A stretch of 64,000 bases of DNA, taken from NCBI GenBank assembly GCA_035460165.1, contig DATHWW010000013.1, positions 62,001 through 126,000 on the forward strand, read 5' to 3'. The notes under the pieces are model-generated. The model was not told the origin of the DNA. It made no database searches and was given only the letters and a program-made list of their open reading frames with translations. Of this stretch, positions 42,044-50,974 are shown one piece after another. Made by a program: the position numbers and the translations under genes. Source of the stretch: MM2 sp035460165 (GTDB lineage Bacteria > Pseudomonadota > Gammaproteobacteria > Burkholderiales > Methylophilaceae). How positions within the stretch are numbered: the stretch's first letter is position 1; every line of letters starts with the position of its first letter.

Positions 42044-42070
42044 TTAGCACTCACAATTGGAGAGTGCCAG
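42044..42070 (-). promoter_or_regulatory. CIRCE-like HrcA operator upstream of rpoH
   Basis: TTAGCACTC (42044-42052), a 9-base spacer, then GAGTGCCAG. The CIRCE consensus is TTAGCACTC-N9-GAGTGCTAA; the left arm is perfect and the right matches 7 of 9. It lies in the rpoH leader or promoter, the expected place for HrcA repression. Confidence 0.8.
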
Positions 42071-42281
42071 CGACTAAAAGTTCTTAAAAACGAGCGGATG
42101 TTTTAGTGACAAACGTCGTGAATTTTTTTTCGGGCGCTGTAAATCAACCGGATTACCAGTCGAGTTTGAGGTGGGTCTTTTTTTAATAAGAAAAACATAT
42201 ATTCATATTGGTTGTAATTATTGGACTACAAATTCCCAAGGAAATATAACCTCCTGAGGATATACAAAGGAAGAGGTTGTC

Positions 42282-42422
42282 GTGCCACATCTAGCGGAGG
42301 GAAAGCCCGGGGACCTGAAAGGCATTCCTCAAAAATTGATCCGCGAATATCAGGCATTCAATAGGAGAGCTACTGACATAAAAAAGGCCTGGCATTGCCA
42401 GGCCTTACGGATATCAGCTTAA
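42282..42422 (+). CDS. Possible 46-residue small protein (uncertain)
   Basis: A GTG-started frame after AGGAAGAGG encoding 46 residues with a basic, helical-looking middle (I-P-Q-K-L-I-R-E-Y-Q-A-F-N-R-R). It runs through the terminator hairpin of the convergent chemoreceptor gene, which argues against it; it might be a remnant. No family recognised. The rest of 42071-42281 is AT-rich and shows nothing else. Confidence 0.22.
   Translation: MPHLAEGKPGDLKGIPQKLIREYQAFNRRATDIKKAWHCQALRISA
42379..42406 (-). terminator. Intrinsic terminator of the second chemoreceptor gene
   Basis: AAGGCCTGGC/GCCAGGCCTT form a perfect 10-bp stem with a 3-base loop; on the minus strand a T-run follows (six T in all). 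It begins 22 bases after the chemoreceptor stop. Confidence 0.87.
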
Positions 42423-42427
42423 AAACG

Positions 42428-44056
42428 TTAAAGTGAAAAGCGATGCGTTGATTCGTCCAGAGATATCGCAAGCGTTTGCAAACGTTCAGCTGAGCCGTTC
42501 ATTTGTACTACAGCCAAATTGGTTCGTTCTGTCATTTGAGCAATCCGTTCCACATTGACAGCAATCTGTTCGCTTGCTTGGCTCTGTTCGCGTAGCGCAT
42601 TGGAGATATCGGCGACAGTTCTGTTCACCTGCTCTGCTTCAGTATGCAGCTCGGCCGCAGCGATGCCTGCACTTCTTGCGTATTCCATTCCGCTTGCGAC
42701 GCGCGTGACGGCGCCATCTATCCTTTGTACCGTCTTTGCCGTGTGCGCTTGAATCGTGGCTATCGTTCCGGAGATCTCTTGGGTTGATTGCGTGGTACGT
42801 TCAGCCAGTTTGCGCACCTCATCGGCTACCACAGCAAAACCGCGGCCCTGCTCGCCTGCCCGGGCAGCTTCGATGGCAGCGTTGAGCGCCAGCAAATTTG
42901 TCTGCTCGGCAACTTCCTTGATCACATCGACGATGGCTGAAATTTGTTGCGACTGCTGGTCGAGCTCAGCCAATTGAGTTGCGAACTCGGTGACAGACAC
43001 GGAAATTTCCTGCATCTCATCCAATGTGTTCTGGATGGCCCTGCTGTTTTGCAGAGAAAGTGCAGCGGAATGCTCCACTTTGGTACGTGCTTCGCCCGCA
43101 TGTTCCGACAATTGCTGGATACCGACCGTCATCTGTTCAACGGCAGAAGCCATGGATGCCGCGGATTCGCTTTGAACGCTTGATCCATCAGCTACTTCTG
43201 CAGTCGCATCAGTCAATGCATTTGCCGCCTCTGTCAGTGCCCCGGCATTTTGCTGCATCGTTCCGGCGGTGGCTTGTAATTGGGATTGCATTTGTGCAAG
43301 CGCACGCATCAGCCTGGAGATTTCATTCTTGCCATCAGACTTCACATCGATCGTGTTGCGCAGGTTACCGCGAGCGATTTCATTTGCCACGGCTACGGCT
43401 TTTTCAATAGGTGGAATGATGGATCCAAATATCGCGCGTGATAGCCAGAGACCAACAATTAAGGTTGTAACCCCTAGTACCAGATTGAGTGTGAATCCTT
43501 GGGAAACGCTGTCTTCAGCTCTTTTTGCGCTTTCGTCAAATTTTGCGCCATTGACCGATGCAAGCTCATTCAGACTGTTGAGATAGCCGTCCAAATAATT
43601 TTGGAGTTGAGGAATCATTTTGCCAGATACATCTGCAGTACCTGTTGCCTTGACCATCGCCACATATTCCTTACGTACTTCGGTATAAGTCTTTCGGGCT
43701 GTCAAAACTTGCTCTAATAAGCGCTGTTCTTCACTGTCGCTTATTTGGTGCTTCAGGAAGTCGAATTGTGCAGTAATACCAGCGCTGTTTTTTTCCATCG
43801 CAGCGGTAATGGAGGCGATGGTTTCAGGGTCGGTAATCTGCGTCAGATAAAGCGTATTAATCCAGTTTTTCTGCACAGCTTCTCGTATTTGATGAGTGCT
43901 GTCGATAATGGGATATTCGCTTTTTGCCATACGCACAATATCGTTCCGCATGGTGGATGTATTGAACAGGCTATAGCCAATGGCGGCACTTAGGGCAAAA
44001 AAACCAAACAGTATGATCCCTATCAGACGAACACGGATGGACAGCTCCTGCAGCAA
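42428..44056 (-). CDS. Methyl-accepting chemotaxis protein (4-helix-bundle sensor)
   Basis: A 542-residue chemoreceptor of classic topology: membrane helix 1 (residues ~10-30), a ~155-residue periplasmic helical sensor of the 4HB type, helix 2 (~188-210), a HAMP domain, and a cytoplasmic signalling region with E-V-A-E-Q-T-N-L-L-A-L-N-A-A-I-E-A-A-R-A-G-E near residue 380. No C-terminal CheR-binding pentapeptide is seen. The start is TTG at 44056, directed by a perfect AAAGGAGG six bases upstream. Single-gene unit with its own terminator; ligand unknown. Confidence 0.93.
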   Translation of the reverse strand: MLQELSIRVRLIGIILFGFFALSAAIGYSLFNTSTMRNDIVRMAKSEYPIIDSTHQIREAVQKNWINTLYLTQITDPETIASITAAMEKNSAGITAQFDFLKHQISDSEEQRLLEQVLTARKTYTEVRKEYVAMVKATGTADVSGKMIPQLQNYLDGYLNSLNELASVNGAKFDESAKRAEDSVSQGFTLNLVLGVTTLIVGLWLSRAIFGSIIPPIEKAVAVANEIARGNLRNTIDVKSDGKNEISRLMRALAQMQSQLQATAGTMQQNAGALTEAANALTDATAEVADGSSVQSESAASMASAVEQMTVGIQQLSEHAGEARTKVEHSAALSLQNSRAIQNTLDEMQEISVSVTEFATQLAELDQQSQQISAIVDVIKEVAEQTNLLALNAAIEAARAGEQGRGFAVVADEVRKLAERTTQSTQEISGTIATIQAHTAKTVQRIDGAVTRVASGMEYARSAGIAAAELHTEAEQVNRTVADISNALREQSQASEQIAVNVERIAQMTERTNLAVVQMNGSAERLQTLAISLDESTHRFSL

Positions 44057-44277
44057 GATTAGCCTCCTTTAATTAATGGTATTTTATTGAATTATTTATG
44101 TTTTCACTTGTTCGGTGATTCTACCTATGTTTGGGTGAAAGTTAACAAGGAAGCCCTTGGAAATATATTTCGATACTTACAGCTCGCGGAAATGTGAAAT
44201 TTAAACTGCATGCAGACGACGGAATCGTTGTCTAAATTGTATGGATCAACTCTTGATTGACGAAAGGAGCGGTCATT

Positions 44278-45588
44278 ATGTCCAAGCTTACGGTTAATGT
44301 TATTGCTGGCATATTATTCATTGGCCTGACGGCTTGCAGCGAAATGGCCAAACTCCCTTCGCAGGCCGATACCGGTCCCCGGCCGACGCTGCTGCAACCC
44401 AAGCGCACACTGATTCCTACCGTTCATGTTGCCACCGCGAAAGGATGGCCCCCAGGTGCTGCGCCCCAGGCGGCGGCAGGATTGGCGGTCACGATTTATG
44501 CCGATTCGCTCGATCATCCACGCTGGCTGTACGTTCTGCCCAATGGCGACGTGCTGGTGGCCGAAACGAATTCAGCTCCGCGAAGTGCTAAAGGCATACG
44601 GGCGCGCTTCATGAGTATGTTCATGAAGCGTGCGGGCGCTGCCACGCCCAGCGCAAACCGTATTACCTTGTTGCGCGATACTGACGGGGATGGCGTGGGC
44701 GAAACGCGGCAAGTCTTTTTGCAGGGTTTGAACTCACCGTTCGGCATGGCACTGGTAGGGAACGATTTTTATGTCGCCAACACCGACGCCATATGGCGGT
44801 ACCCTTATCGTGAAGGCCAAACGACATTGACTGCAGGCGGCACCAAGCTCGTCGACCTTCCGGCCGGCGGACCGAATTATCATTGGACCAAGAACCTACT
44901 GGCCAGTCGCGACGGGAAAAAGCTTTATGTAACGGCGGGCTCTAACAGCAATGTCGCCGAAGGCGGTATGGAAAACGAGAAGGAGCGGGCATCTATCCTG
45001 GAGGTCGACCTTGCTACTGGCCGCAAACAAATATTCGCTTCCGGGCTGCGCAATCCGAACGGTCTCGCCTGGCATCCGCGTACCGGCGCATTGTGGACGG
45101 TCGTCAACGAACGCGACGAGCTAGGCAGCGATCTCGTCCCTGACTACCTGACTTCGGTGAGGGATGGAGGGTTCTATGGCTGGCCTTACAGCTATTACGG
45201 CCGACATGTCGACGCGCGTGTCGAACCGCAGCGACCGGATCTCGTCGCGCGTGCCACCGTTCCCGACTATGCGCTCGGTGCGCACGTCGCAGCGTTGGGC
45301 CTGGCATTTTACGAAGACGGGCCATTGCCCCAGCAATATCATGGCGGTGCCTTCATCGGCTTGCATGGTTCCTGGAACCGGAGGCCGTTGAGCGGCTACA
45401 AGGTAGTTTTCGTGCCGTTCCGGGACGGCAAGCCATCCGGCCTGCCGCAGGATGTCCTCACCGGTTTCGTCAATGAAAAAGATGAAGCTTACGGGCGCCC
45501 GGTGGGAGTGGCCGTGGACAAGACTGGAGCGCTGCTGGTGGCGGACGATGTAGGCAATGCGATATGGCGGGTTACGCCTGCCCAATAA
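44278..45588 (+). CDS. Sorbosone dehydrogenase-like lipoprotein (beta-propeller)
   Basis: A 436-residue protein with signal peptide and lipobox (L-T-A-C-S near residue 18) followed by a six-bladed propeller of the sorbosone/PQQ-glucose dehydrogenase family. Typical pieces are L-P-N-G-D-V-L-V-A-E-T-N near residue 84, R-N-P-N-G-L-A-W-H-P near residue 258, H-G-S-W-N-R near residue 364, and G-R-P-V-G-V-A-V near residue 408. The family oxidises sugars with PQQ, but no PQQ-synthesis genes are seen here, so activity is uncertain. The ATG follows AAAGGAGCGG. It ends 16 bases from ftsX on the other strand. Confidence 0.88.
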   Translation: MSKLTVNVIAGILFIGLTACSEMAKLPSQADTGPRPTLLQPKRTLIPTVHVATAKGWPPGAAPQAAAGLAVTIYADSLDHPRWLYVLPNGDVLVAETNSAPRSAKGIRARFMSMFMKRAGAATPSANRITLLRDTDGDGVGETRQVFLQGLNSPFGMALVGNDFYVANTDAIWRYPYREGQTTLTAGGTKLVDLPAGGPNYHWTKNLLASRDGKKLYVTAGSNSNVAEGGMENEKERASILEVDLATGRKQIFASGLRNPNGLAWHPRTGALWTVVNERDELGSDLVPDYLTSVRDGGFYGWPYSYYGRHVDARVEPQRPDLVARATVPDYALGAHVAALGLAFYEDGPLPQQYHGGAFIGLHGSWNRRPLSGYKVVFVPFRDGKPSGLPQDVLTGFVNEKDEAYGRPVGVAVDKTGALLVADDVGNAIWRVTPAQ

Positions 45589-45604
45589 TTGGCTTTAGCG
45601 CTGC

Positions 45605-46516
45605 TTAATAGCTTTCGATATCTGCGAGCGCCCGGTTAACGGCGACGTAGGAGCCGATCCAGCCCAACAGCGCCGAGCCGCCTACCAGTGCGAGACTGAC
45701 GTCGGCGGTCGGCATCACCAAGCCGAAGTCGGAGGCATACAACCGCGCCAGTTCGGCGACCGACTCATTGAACAGCCAGACCGCGCCAGCCAATATCAGC
45801 AACGCCGCCAGGCCGCCGCCTATGCCGTAAAGCGTGCCGGCGTATAGAAATGGACGGCGGATAAAGCGGTCGGTCGCGCCGATCAGACGGCTCAATTCGA
45901 TTTCTTCGCGCTGGGTGGCGATTTGCAGGCGGATGCTGTTGCCGGTGATGATCAACAGCGCGAAGCCCAGCAATCCTGCAATGACCAGCACCAGTTTGTT
46001 GCCGAGCTCCAGCAATCCGTGCAAACGCTTGATCCAGGCGGCATCCAGTTGTGCATGCTCCACGCCCGGCCATTGCTGCATTTCCTGCTGCATTTTCTCT
46101 ATTGAGGCCGGGTCGCCGACCTTGGCCTCGATCACATAGGCATCGGGCAGCGGGTTCTGCTCCAGCCCGCCGGTGATCTCCGCCAGCCCCGTGCTCTGCT
46201 GCATTTCTTGCCAGGCTGCATCGCGGCTAACGAAACGGTAAGTCGCGACGCCTGCATGCTTTTCCAGACGCGCGTCGATTTCTTTTATCTGATCTTGCGG
46301 AGCGTTCATCGCGAGGAACAGGCTGATTTGCGGTGCGGTCTGGAAGCCGCCGGCGAGGCGCTGGAGATTTTCCAGTGCGACGTAGAGCATCGCAGGCAAC
46401 GACAGCGTGACGCCGATGACCGCGATCATCATCAGCAATGCCAACGGGGCGCGGCGCATGCGGTCGGCGACCAGCGAAAAAGTCAGGCGATGCTGCGCAA
46501 GCATTTGGCCGATCAT
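45605..46516 (-). CDS. ftsX: Cell-division ABC permease FtsX
   Basis: A 303-residue membrane protein with four helices: one near residues 25-47 followed by a ~125-residue periplasmic loop (extracellular loop 1), then three in the C-terminal half (near residues 177, 228 and 268). FtsEX senses the division ring and activates amidases at the septum through that loop. The start overlaps the ftsE stop by 4 bases. Order ftsY-ftsE-ftsX is the standard one. Confidence 0.95.
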   Translation of the reverse strand: MIGQMLAQHRLTFSLVADRMRRAPLALLMMIAVIGVTLSLPAMLYVALENLQRLAGGFQTAPQISLFLAMNAPQDQIKEIDARLEKHAGVATYRFVSRDAAWQEMQQSTGLAEITGGLEQNPLPDAYVIEAKVGDPASIEKMQQEMQQWPGVEHAQLDAAWIKRLHGLLELGNKLVLVIAGLLGFALLIITGNSIRLQIATQREEIELSRLIGATDRFIRRPFLYAGTLYGIGGGLAALLILAGAVWLFNESVAELARLYASDFGLVMPTADVSLALVGGSALLGWIGSYVAVNRALADIESY

Positions 46517-47163
46517 CGCAGTTCTCCCTGCGCCAGATGCAGCGTACGCCCGTTAAGTTCCGTGCTGCCGTTTGCGTCGTGCGTGGCGATCAGCACGGTG
46601 ACGCCGACCTGATGGAAGGAATGGAAAAGCTTCATGATTTCAGACGCATAGGTTTCGTCGAGGTTGGCAGTCGGTTCGTCCGCGATCAAAATCGCCGGCC
46701 GGCTGACGACCGCGCGGGCGATGGCGAGCCGCTGCTGCTCGCCGCCTGACAAGGTAATCGGCATCGCTTTTTCGCGACTCAGCAGTCCAACCTTGTCCAA
46801 TGCGGCGCGAATGCGCTTGCCGGCTTCATGGCCGATGACGCCATTGATATGCAGCGGTAGGGCGACATTGTCGAACACGGTGCGGTCGTACAGCAGCTTG
46901 TGATCCTGGAACACCAGCCCGAATTTGCGCCGCAGGAAGGGCACGGCCGCGCGGCGCAGTTTGCTGACGTTCTGGTTGCCGATCAAGACGGTACCGGCGG
47001 TGGGACGTTCCAGTGCCGCAATGAGTTTCAAGAGTGTGCTTTTACCGGCACCCGAATGGCCGGTGACGAATACCAGCTCGCCTTTTTCGATTTCGAAGGA
47101 AAGATTTTTTAAAGCCTCGTAACCACCTGGATACAGCTTGCCGACGCGGTCGAACTTGATCAC
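46513..47163 (-). CDS. ftsE: Cell-division ATP-binding protein FtsE
   Basis: A 216-residue ABC ATPase. Walker A is G-H-S-G-A-G-K-S-T near residue 36, the signature is L-S-G-G-E-Q-Q-R near residue 139, and Walker B is A-I-L-I-A-D-E-P-T-A-N-L-D near residue 159. It partners FtsX at the divisome. Length matches E. coli FtsE (222). It overlaps ftsY and ftsX by 4 bases on each side. Confidence 0.97.
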   Translation of the reverse strand: MIKFDRVGKLYPGGYEALKNLSFEIEKGELVFVTGHSGAGKSTLLKLIAALERPTAGTVLIGNQNVSKLRRAAVPFLRRKFGLVFQDHKLLYDRTVFDNVALPLHINGVIGHEAGKRIRAALDKVGLLSREKAMPITLSGGEQQRLAIARAVVSRPAILIADEPTANLDETYASEIMKLFHSFHQVGVTVLIATHDANGSTELNGRTLHLAQGELR

Positions 47164-48119
47164 GAGAACAGCGCCTCCACGAATTCCTTGGCGTCGAACG
47201 GCTGCAAATCGTCGAGTTGCTCGCCCACCCCAATGAAGCGAATCGGAATCGGCCGTTCCTTGGCGATGGCGGCAATCACTCCGCCACGCGCGGTGCCGTC
47301 CAGTTTGGTCAGCGCCAGCCCGGTGACGCCGAGCGCATCGTCGAAGGCCTTGACCTGTGCGATGGCGTTCTGGCCGGTGTTGGCGTCCAGCACCAGCAGT
47401 ATTTCGTGTGGGGCGCCGGGGTAGGCCTTGTCGATCACGCGCTTCACCTTGCGGATCTCTTCCATCAGGTTGAGCTGGGTCGGCAGGCGTCCGGCGGTAT
47501 CGGCCAGCACCACATCGATGCCGCGTGCCTTGGCGGCATTGACCGCATCGAAAATCACCGCGGCCGGATCGCCGCCGGTTTGTGCAATGACCTGTACCTG
47601 ATTGCGCTCACCCCATTCGGCAAGCTGTTCGCGGGCAGCGGCACGGAAGGTGTCGCCGGCGGCAATCAGCACGGATTTGCCTTCGGCCTGCAGTCGCCAC
47701 GCCAGTTTGCCTATGGTCGTGGTCTTGCCGGCGCCGTTGACGCCGGCCAGCATGATTACGTAAGGCTTGTGCGTGCCGGTTTCCAGCGGCTGCGCCAGGG
47801 GTTCCAGCAATCCGGTCAGCGCTTGTTGCAATGCTTCGCGCAACTGGGTGGTGTCGGTCAGGTGCTGGCGTTTTACCGTGGTGCGCACCTGTTCCAGCAG
47901 TGCTTGCGTCGCGCTGACGCCGACATCGGCGGTGAGCAGAATGGATTCGAGCTCTTCGTAGACCTCTTCGTCGATCTTGCCCCCGCCGAACAGTCCGCCG
48001 AGCTGATTGCCCAGTTGGGTGCGGGTGCGAGTGAGCCCTTGCTTGAGCCGTTCGGTCCAACTGGCCTTGGATTCCGGGGAAGGGGATTCGTCCTTGTTCT
48101 TTTTGAAGAAATTAAGCAT
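47160..48119 (-). CDS. ftsY: Signal recognition particle receptor FtsY
   Basis: A 319-residue SRP GTPase. The NG domain fills most of it: G1 G-V-N-G-A-G-K-T-T near residue 125, G3 D-T-A-G-R near residue 206, G4 T-K-L-D-G-T-A-R-G-G near residue 266. The acidic N-terminal A domain is very short (about 25 residues) compared with E. coli FtsY (497 residues), as is common in this class. It brings ribosomes making membrane proteins to the translocon. First gene of the ftsYEX operon. Confidence 0.97.
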   Translation of the reverse strand: MLNFFKKNKDESPSPESKASWTERLKQGLTRTRTQLGNQLGGLFGGGKIDEEVYEELESILLTADVGVSATQALLEQVRTTVKRQHLTDTTQLREALQQALTGLLEPLAQPLETGTHKPYVIMLAGVNGAGKTTTIGKLAWRLQAEGKSVLIAAGDTFRAAAREQLAEWGERNQVQVIAQTGGDPAAVIFDAVNAAKARGIDVVLADTAGRLPTQLNLMEEIRKVKRVIDKAYPGAPHEILLVLDANTGQNAIAQVKAFDDALGVTGLALTKLDGTARGGVIAAIAKERPIPIRFIGVGEQLDDLQPFDAKEFVEALFS

Positions 48120-48273
48120 GGGGCTATTTTATTCGGAATGGGAGCTGCACGCTAATCCGAACTTGAAACAGGGTGCAGCGGTCAGAGAGCTGTCTGTCAG
48201 TTTGCGCGGCGCACTTGCGCCGGGGAGGGCTGCGCGCTGAACAGGTATAATCGACGAAAAACGGAGAATTGAC

Positions 48274-49629
48274 GTGCTTATTCGATGGTGGTTGGTCCTG
48301 CTGGCATTCCTGCCGGCGGCGGCGTTTGCCGGAAATATCCAGGAAATGAAACTTCCCAATGGCTTCAAGGTAGTGGTGCAGGAAGACCACCGCTCACCGG
48401 TGGTGGTGTCCCAGGTATGGTACCGGGCGGGGAGCGTGGATGAATTCAACGGTACGACCGGCGTCGCGCACGTGCTGGAGCACATGATGTTCAAGGGCAC
48501 CAAAAAAGTCCCGGCCGGCCAGTTTTCGCGCATCGTCGCGGCAGCGGGGGGCAAGGAAAATGCCTTCACCAGCCGCGACTACACGGTGTACTTCCAGCAA
48601 CTGGAAAAATCCCATCTTGAGCTTTCCATGAAGCTGGAATCCGACCGCATGGTCAACCTCAACATGTCCGATAAGGAGTTCGCCAAGGAAATCCAGGTGG
48701 TGATGGAAGAACGCCGCTGGCGCACCGACGACAAGCCGCAGGCGCTGGTTGGGGAGCAATTGATGACCACGACCCTGCAAGCGCATCCCTATGGACGTCC
48801 GGTCATCGGCTGGATGAACGATCTGATAAACATGACCGCCCAGGATGCCCGCAACTGGTACAAGCGCTGGTATGCGCCCAACAATGCCACGCTGGTGGTG
48901 GTGGGCGACGTCAAGCCGCAGGAAGTTTTCCGTCTCGCGAAGAAATACTTCGGCCCGCTGAAGGCGCGCAAGCTGCCCGAGCGAAAGCCGCAGGACGAGC
49001 CCGAGCAGAAGGGCGAGCGGCGCGTGACGGTCAAGGCGCCGGCCAAGCTGCCTTATATCGCGATGGCGTATCACGTTCCGTCGCTGCGTAAGGCCGACGA
49101 CTGGGAGCCGTATGCACTGGATATTCTCGCCGGCGTGCTGGACGGCAACCCGGCTTCCCGTCTCAATCGCGAGTTGGTGCGCCGCGAGCGTATCGCGGTC
49201 AATGTCGGTGCCGGTTACGACTCGGTCAATCGCGGCCCGGCTTTGTTTGAATTCGATGGCACGCCAAGCGAAGGCCATTCCGTGGAGGACCTGGAACTCG
49301 CGATTCGCAGCCAGATCGAGCAACTGAAGGAAAACGGCATCACCGAGGATGAATTGCAGCGCGTCAAAGCGCAGGTGATCGCGGCCGACGTGTATCAGCG
49401 CGATTCGATGTTCTACCAGGCGATGCAGATCGGCATGCTGGAAAGCACCGGCCTGTCATGGCGCGATCTTGATGATTTCCCGAAACGCTTGCAGGCGGTG
49501 ACGGCCGAGCAGGTCAAAGCCGTCGCCAATAAATACCTGGTTGACGATCAGCTGACGGTTGCCGTCCTCGATCCGCAGCCGATCGACGAAAACAAGCCGG
49601 AAGCGCCGGAGGTGCCGCATGTGCACTAA
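48274..49629 (+). CDS. M16 family zinc peptidase (catalytic partner)
   Basis: A 451-residue periplasmic peptidase with a signal peptide (L-L-A-F-L-P-A-A-A-F-A) and the inverted zinc motif H-V-L-E-H near residue 67; the distal Glu ligand is expected in the downstream E-x-x-x-x-x-E region (M-E-E-R-R-W). Start is GTG at 48274 with GGAG 8 bases upstream. M16 enzymes often work as dimers of a catalytic and a non-catalytic chain; the next gene is the second type. The substrate is unknown. Divergent from ftsY. Confidence 0.93.
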   Translation: MLIRWWLVLLAFLPAAAFAGNIQEMKLPNGFKVVVQEDHRSPVVVSQVWYRAGSVDEFNGTTGVAHVLEHMMFKGTKKVPAGQFSRIVAAAGGKENAFTSRDYTVYFQQLEKSHLELSMKLESDRMVNLNMSDKEFAKEIQVVMEERRWRTDDKPQALVGEQLMTTTLQAHPYGRPVIGWMNDLINMTAQDARNWYKRWYAPNNATLVVVGDVKPQEVFRLAKKYFGPLKARKLPERKPQDEPEQKGERRVTVKAPAKLPYIAMAYHVPSLRKADDWEPYALDILAGVLDGNPASRLNRELVRRERIAVNVGAGYDSVNRGPALFEFDGTPSEGHSVEDLELAIRSQIEQLKENGITEDELQRVKAQVIAADVYQRDSMFYQAMQIGMLESTGLSWRDLDDFPKRLQAVTAEQVKAVANKYLVDDQLTVAVLDPQPIDENKPEAPEVPHVH

Positions 49630-49669
49630 TTTTCTGCGGGAAATCTCCAATAAGTACGTGGCGGATACC

Positions 49670-50974
49670 ATGACTAGACTGTTTTTCGGGATTGTTGCGC
49701 TGGCCGTATCCATGGCCGCACAGGCTGCGCTGCCTATCCAGCATTGGCAAAGCGTTTCAGGCGCCAGGGTGTATTTCGTGGAAAACCACGATTTGCCGAT
49801 ACTCGATGTGAGCGTCAACTTCGCGGCCGGCAGCAGCTTCGATACGCCCGAAAAAGCGGGCGTTGCCGGGCTGACGCGCGGCATGCTGGCGCTGGGTGCA
49901 GGCGGCCTGACCGACGACCAGATTTCCAACCGTTTTGCCGATATAGGTGCACAGCCCGGCGGCGAGTTCGACCTGGACCGTGCGAGCCTCAAATTGCGTA
50001 CCTTGTCGAGCGAGCGTGAACGTATCGCGGCACTTGAGCTGCTTGCCACGCTGCTGCAAAAGCCGGATTTCCCGTCTGCTGTGCTGGAACGCGAAAAAGC
50101 GCGCGCCATCGCCGGCCTGCGTGAAGCGGCCACCCAGCCGGAAAGCATCTCCGGCAAGGCGTTTTCCAAAGCATTGTTCGGCAGCCATCCCTACGGGCTG
50201 GACGAAATGATGGAGCCGGAAACGGTGGAGAAAATCACGCGCGACGATTTGATTGCGTTTCACCGTAGCTATTACACGCGCGGCAATGCGGTGGTCGCCA
50301 TCATCGGTGACGTGACGCGCGCACAGGCCGAAGCGATTGCCGAGCAGTTGACCTCGGGGCTGCCGGAAGGCGCAGCCGTGGCGGCGATTCCGTCGGTGCC
50401 GTTGCCGAGCGCCCCGGTTGAAACGCGCATCCCGCATCCTGCCGCGCAGTCGCACATCCTGCTGGGCTATCCCGGCGTGAAGCGCGGCGATCCCGATTAC
50501 TTCCCGCTCTATGTTGGCAATTACATCCTGGGTGGCGGCGGTTTCGTGTCGCTGCTGACGGAAGAGGTGCGCGAGAAGCGCGGTCTCGCGTACAGTGTCT
50601 ACAGCTACTTCATGCCGATGCGCGAGGCCGGGCCGTTCCAGGTGGGTTTGCAGACCAAGCGCGAGCAGACCGATGCCGCACTCAAAGTGGTGCGCGAGAC
50701 CCTGAATAAATTCATCCAGTCCGGCCCTACGCCTAAGGAGCTGAAAGCCGCCAAGGACAACATCATCGGCGGATTCCCGCTGCGCATCGACAGCAACGGC
50801 AAGATACTGGATTACCTGTCGGTGATCGGTTTCTACGGCCTGCCGCTGACCTACCTCGACGACTTCAACAAGGAAGTCGCCAAGGTGACCACGGCGCAGA
50901 TCAAGGATGCCTTCGCGCGGCGCGTCAAGCCGCAGAACATGGTGACGGTGATCGTTGGCGGCGACGGCAAATAA
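49670..50974 (+). CDS. M16 family protein lacking the zinc motif (non-catalytic partner)
   Basis: A 434-residue protein with signal peptide (F-G-I-V-A-L-A-V-S-M-A-A-Q-A) and M16 fold, but A-G-L-T-R-G-M-L-A replaces the H-x-x-E-H motif. The C-terminal substrate-binding R-G-L-A-Y-S-V-Y motif is kept (near residue 305). This is the pattern of the regulatory chain in paired M16 peptidases. The start at 49670 gives a standard signal peptide; ATG 49619, which has a better ribosome-binding site (GGAGG) and overlaps the previous stop, would add 17 residues. rsmD overlaps its 3' end. Confidence 0.92.
   Translation: MTRLFFGIVALAVSMAAQAALPIQHWQSVSGARVYFVENHDLPILDVSVNFAAGSSFDTPEKAGVAGLTRGMLALGAGGLTDDQISNRFADIGAQPGGEFDLDRASLKLRTLSSERERIAALELLATLLQKPDFPSAVLEREKARAIAGLREAATQPESISGKAFSKALFGSHPYGLDEMMEPETVEKITRDDLIAFHRSYYTRGNAVVAIIGDVTRAQAEAIAEQLTSGLPEGAAVAAIPSVPLPSAPVETRIPHPAAQSHILLGYPGVKRGDPDYFPLYVGNYILGGGGFVSLLTEEVREKRGLAYSVYSYFMPMREAGPFQVGLQTKREQTDAALKVVRETLNKFIQSGPTPKELKAAKDNIIGGFPLRIDSNGKILDYLSVIGFYGLPLTYLDDFNKEVAKVTTAQIKDAFARRVKPQNMVTVIVGGDGK

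Noticed and set aside
42100..42427. Riboswitch in the gap between rpoH and the second chemoreceptor
   Set aside because: No known riboswitch core could be matched; only a terminator and a doubtful small frame are seen.
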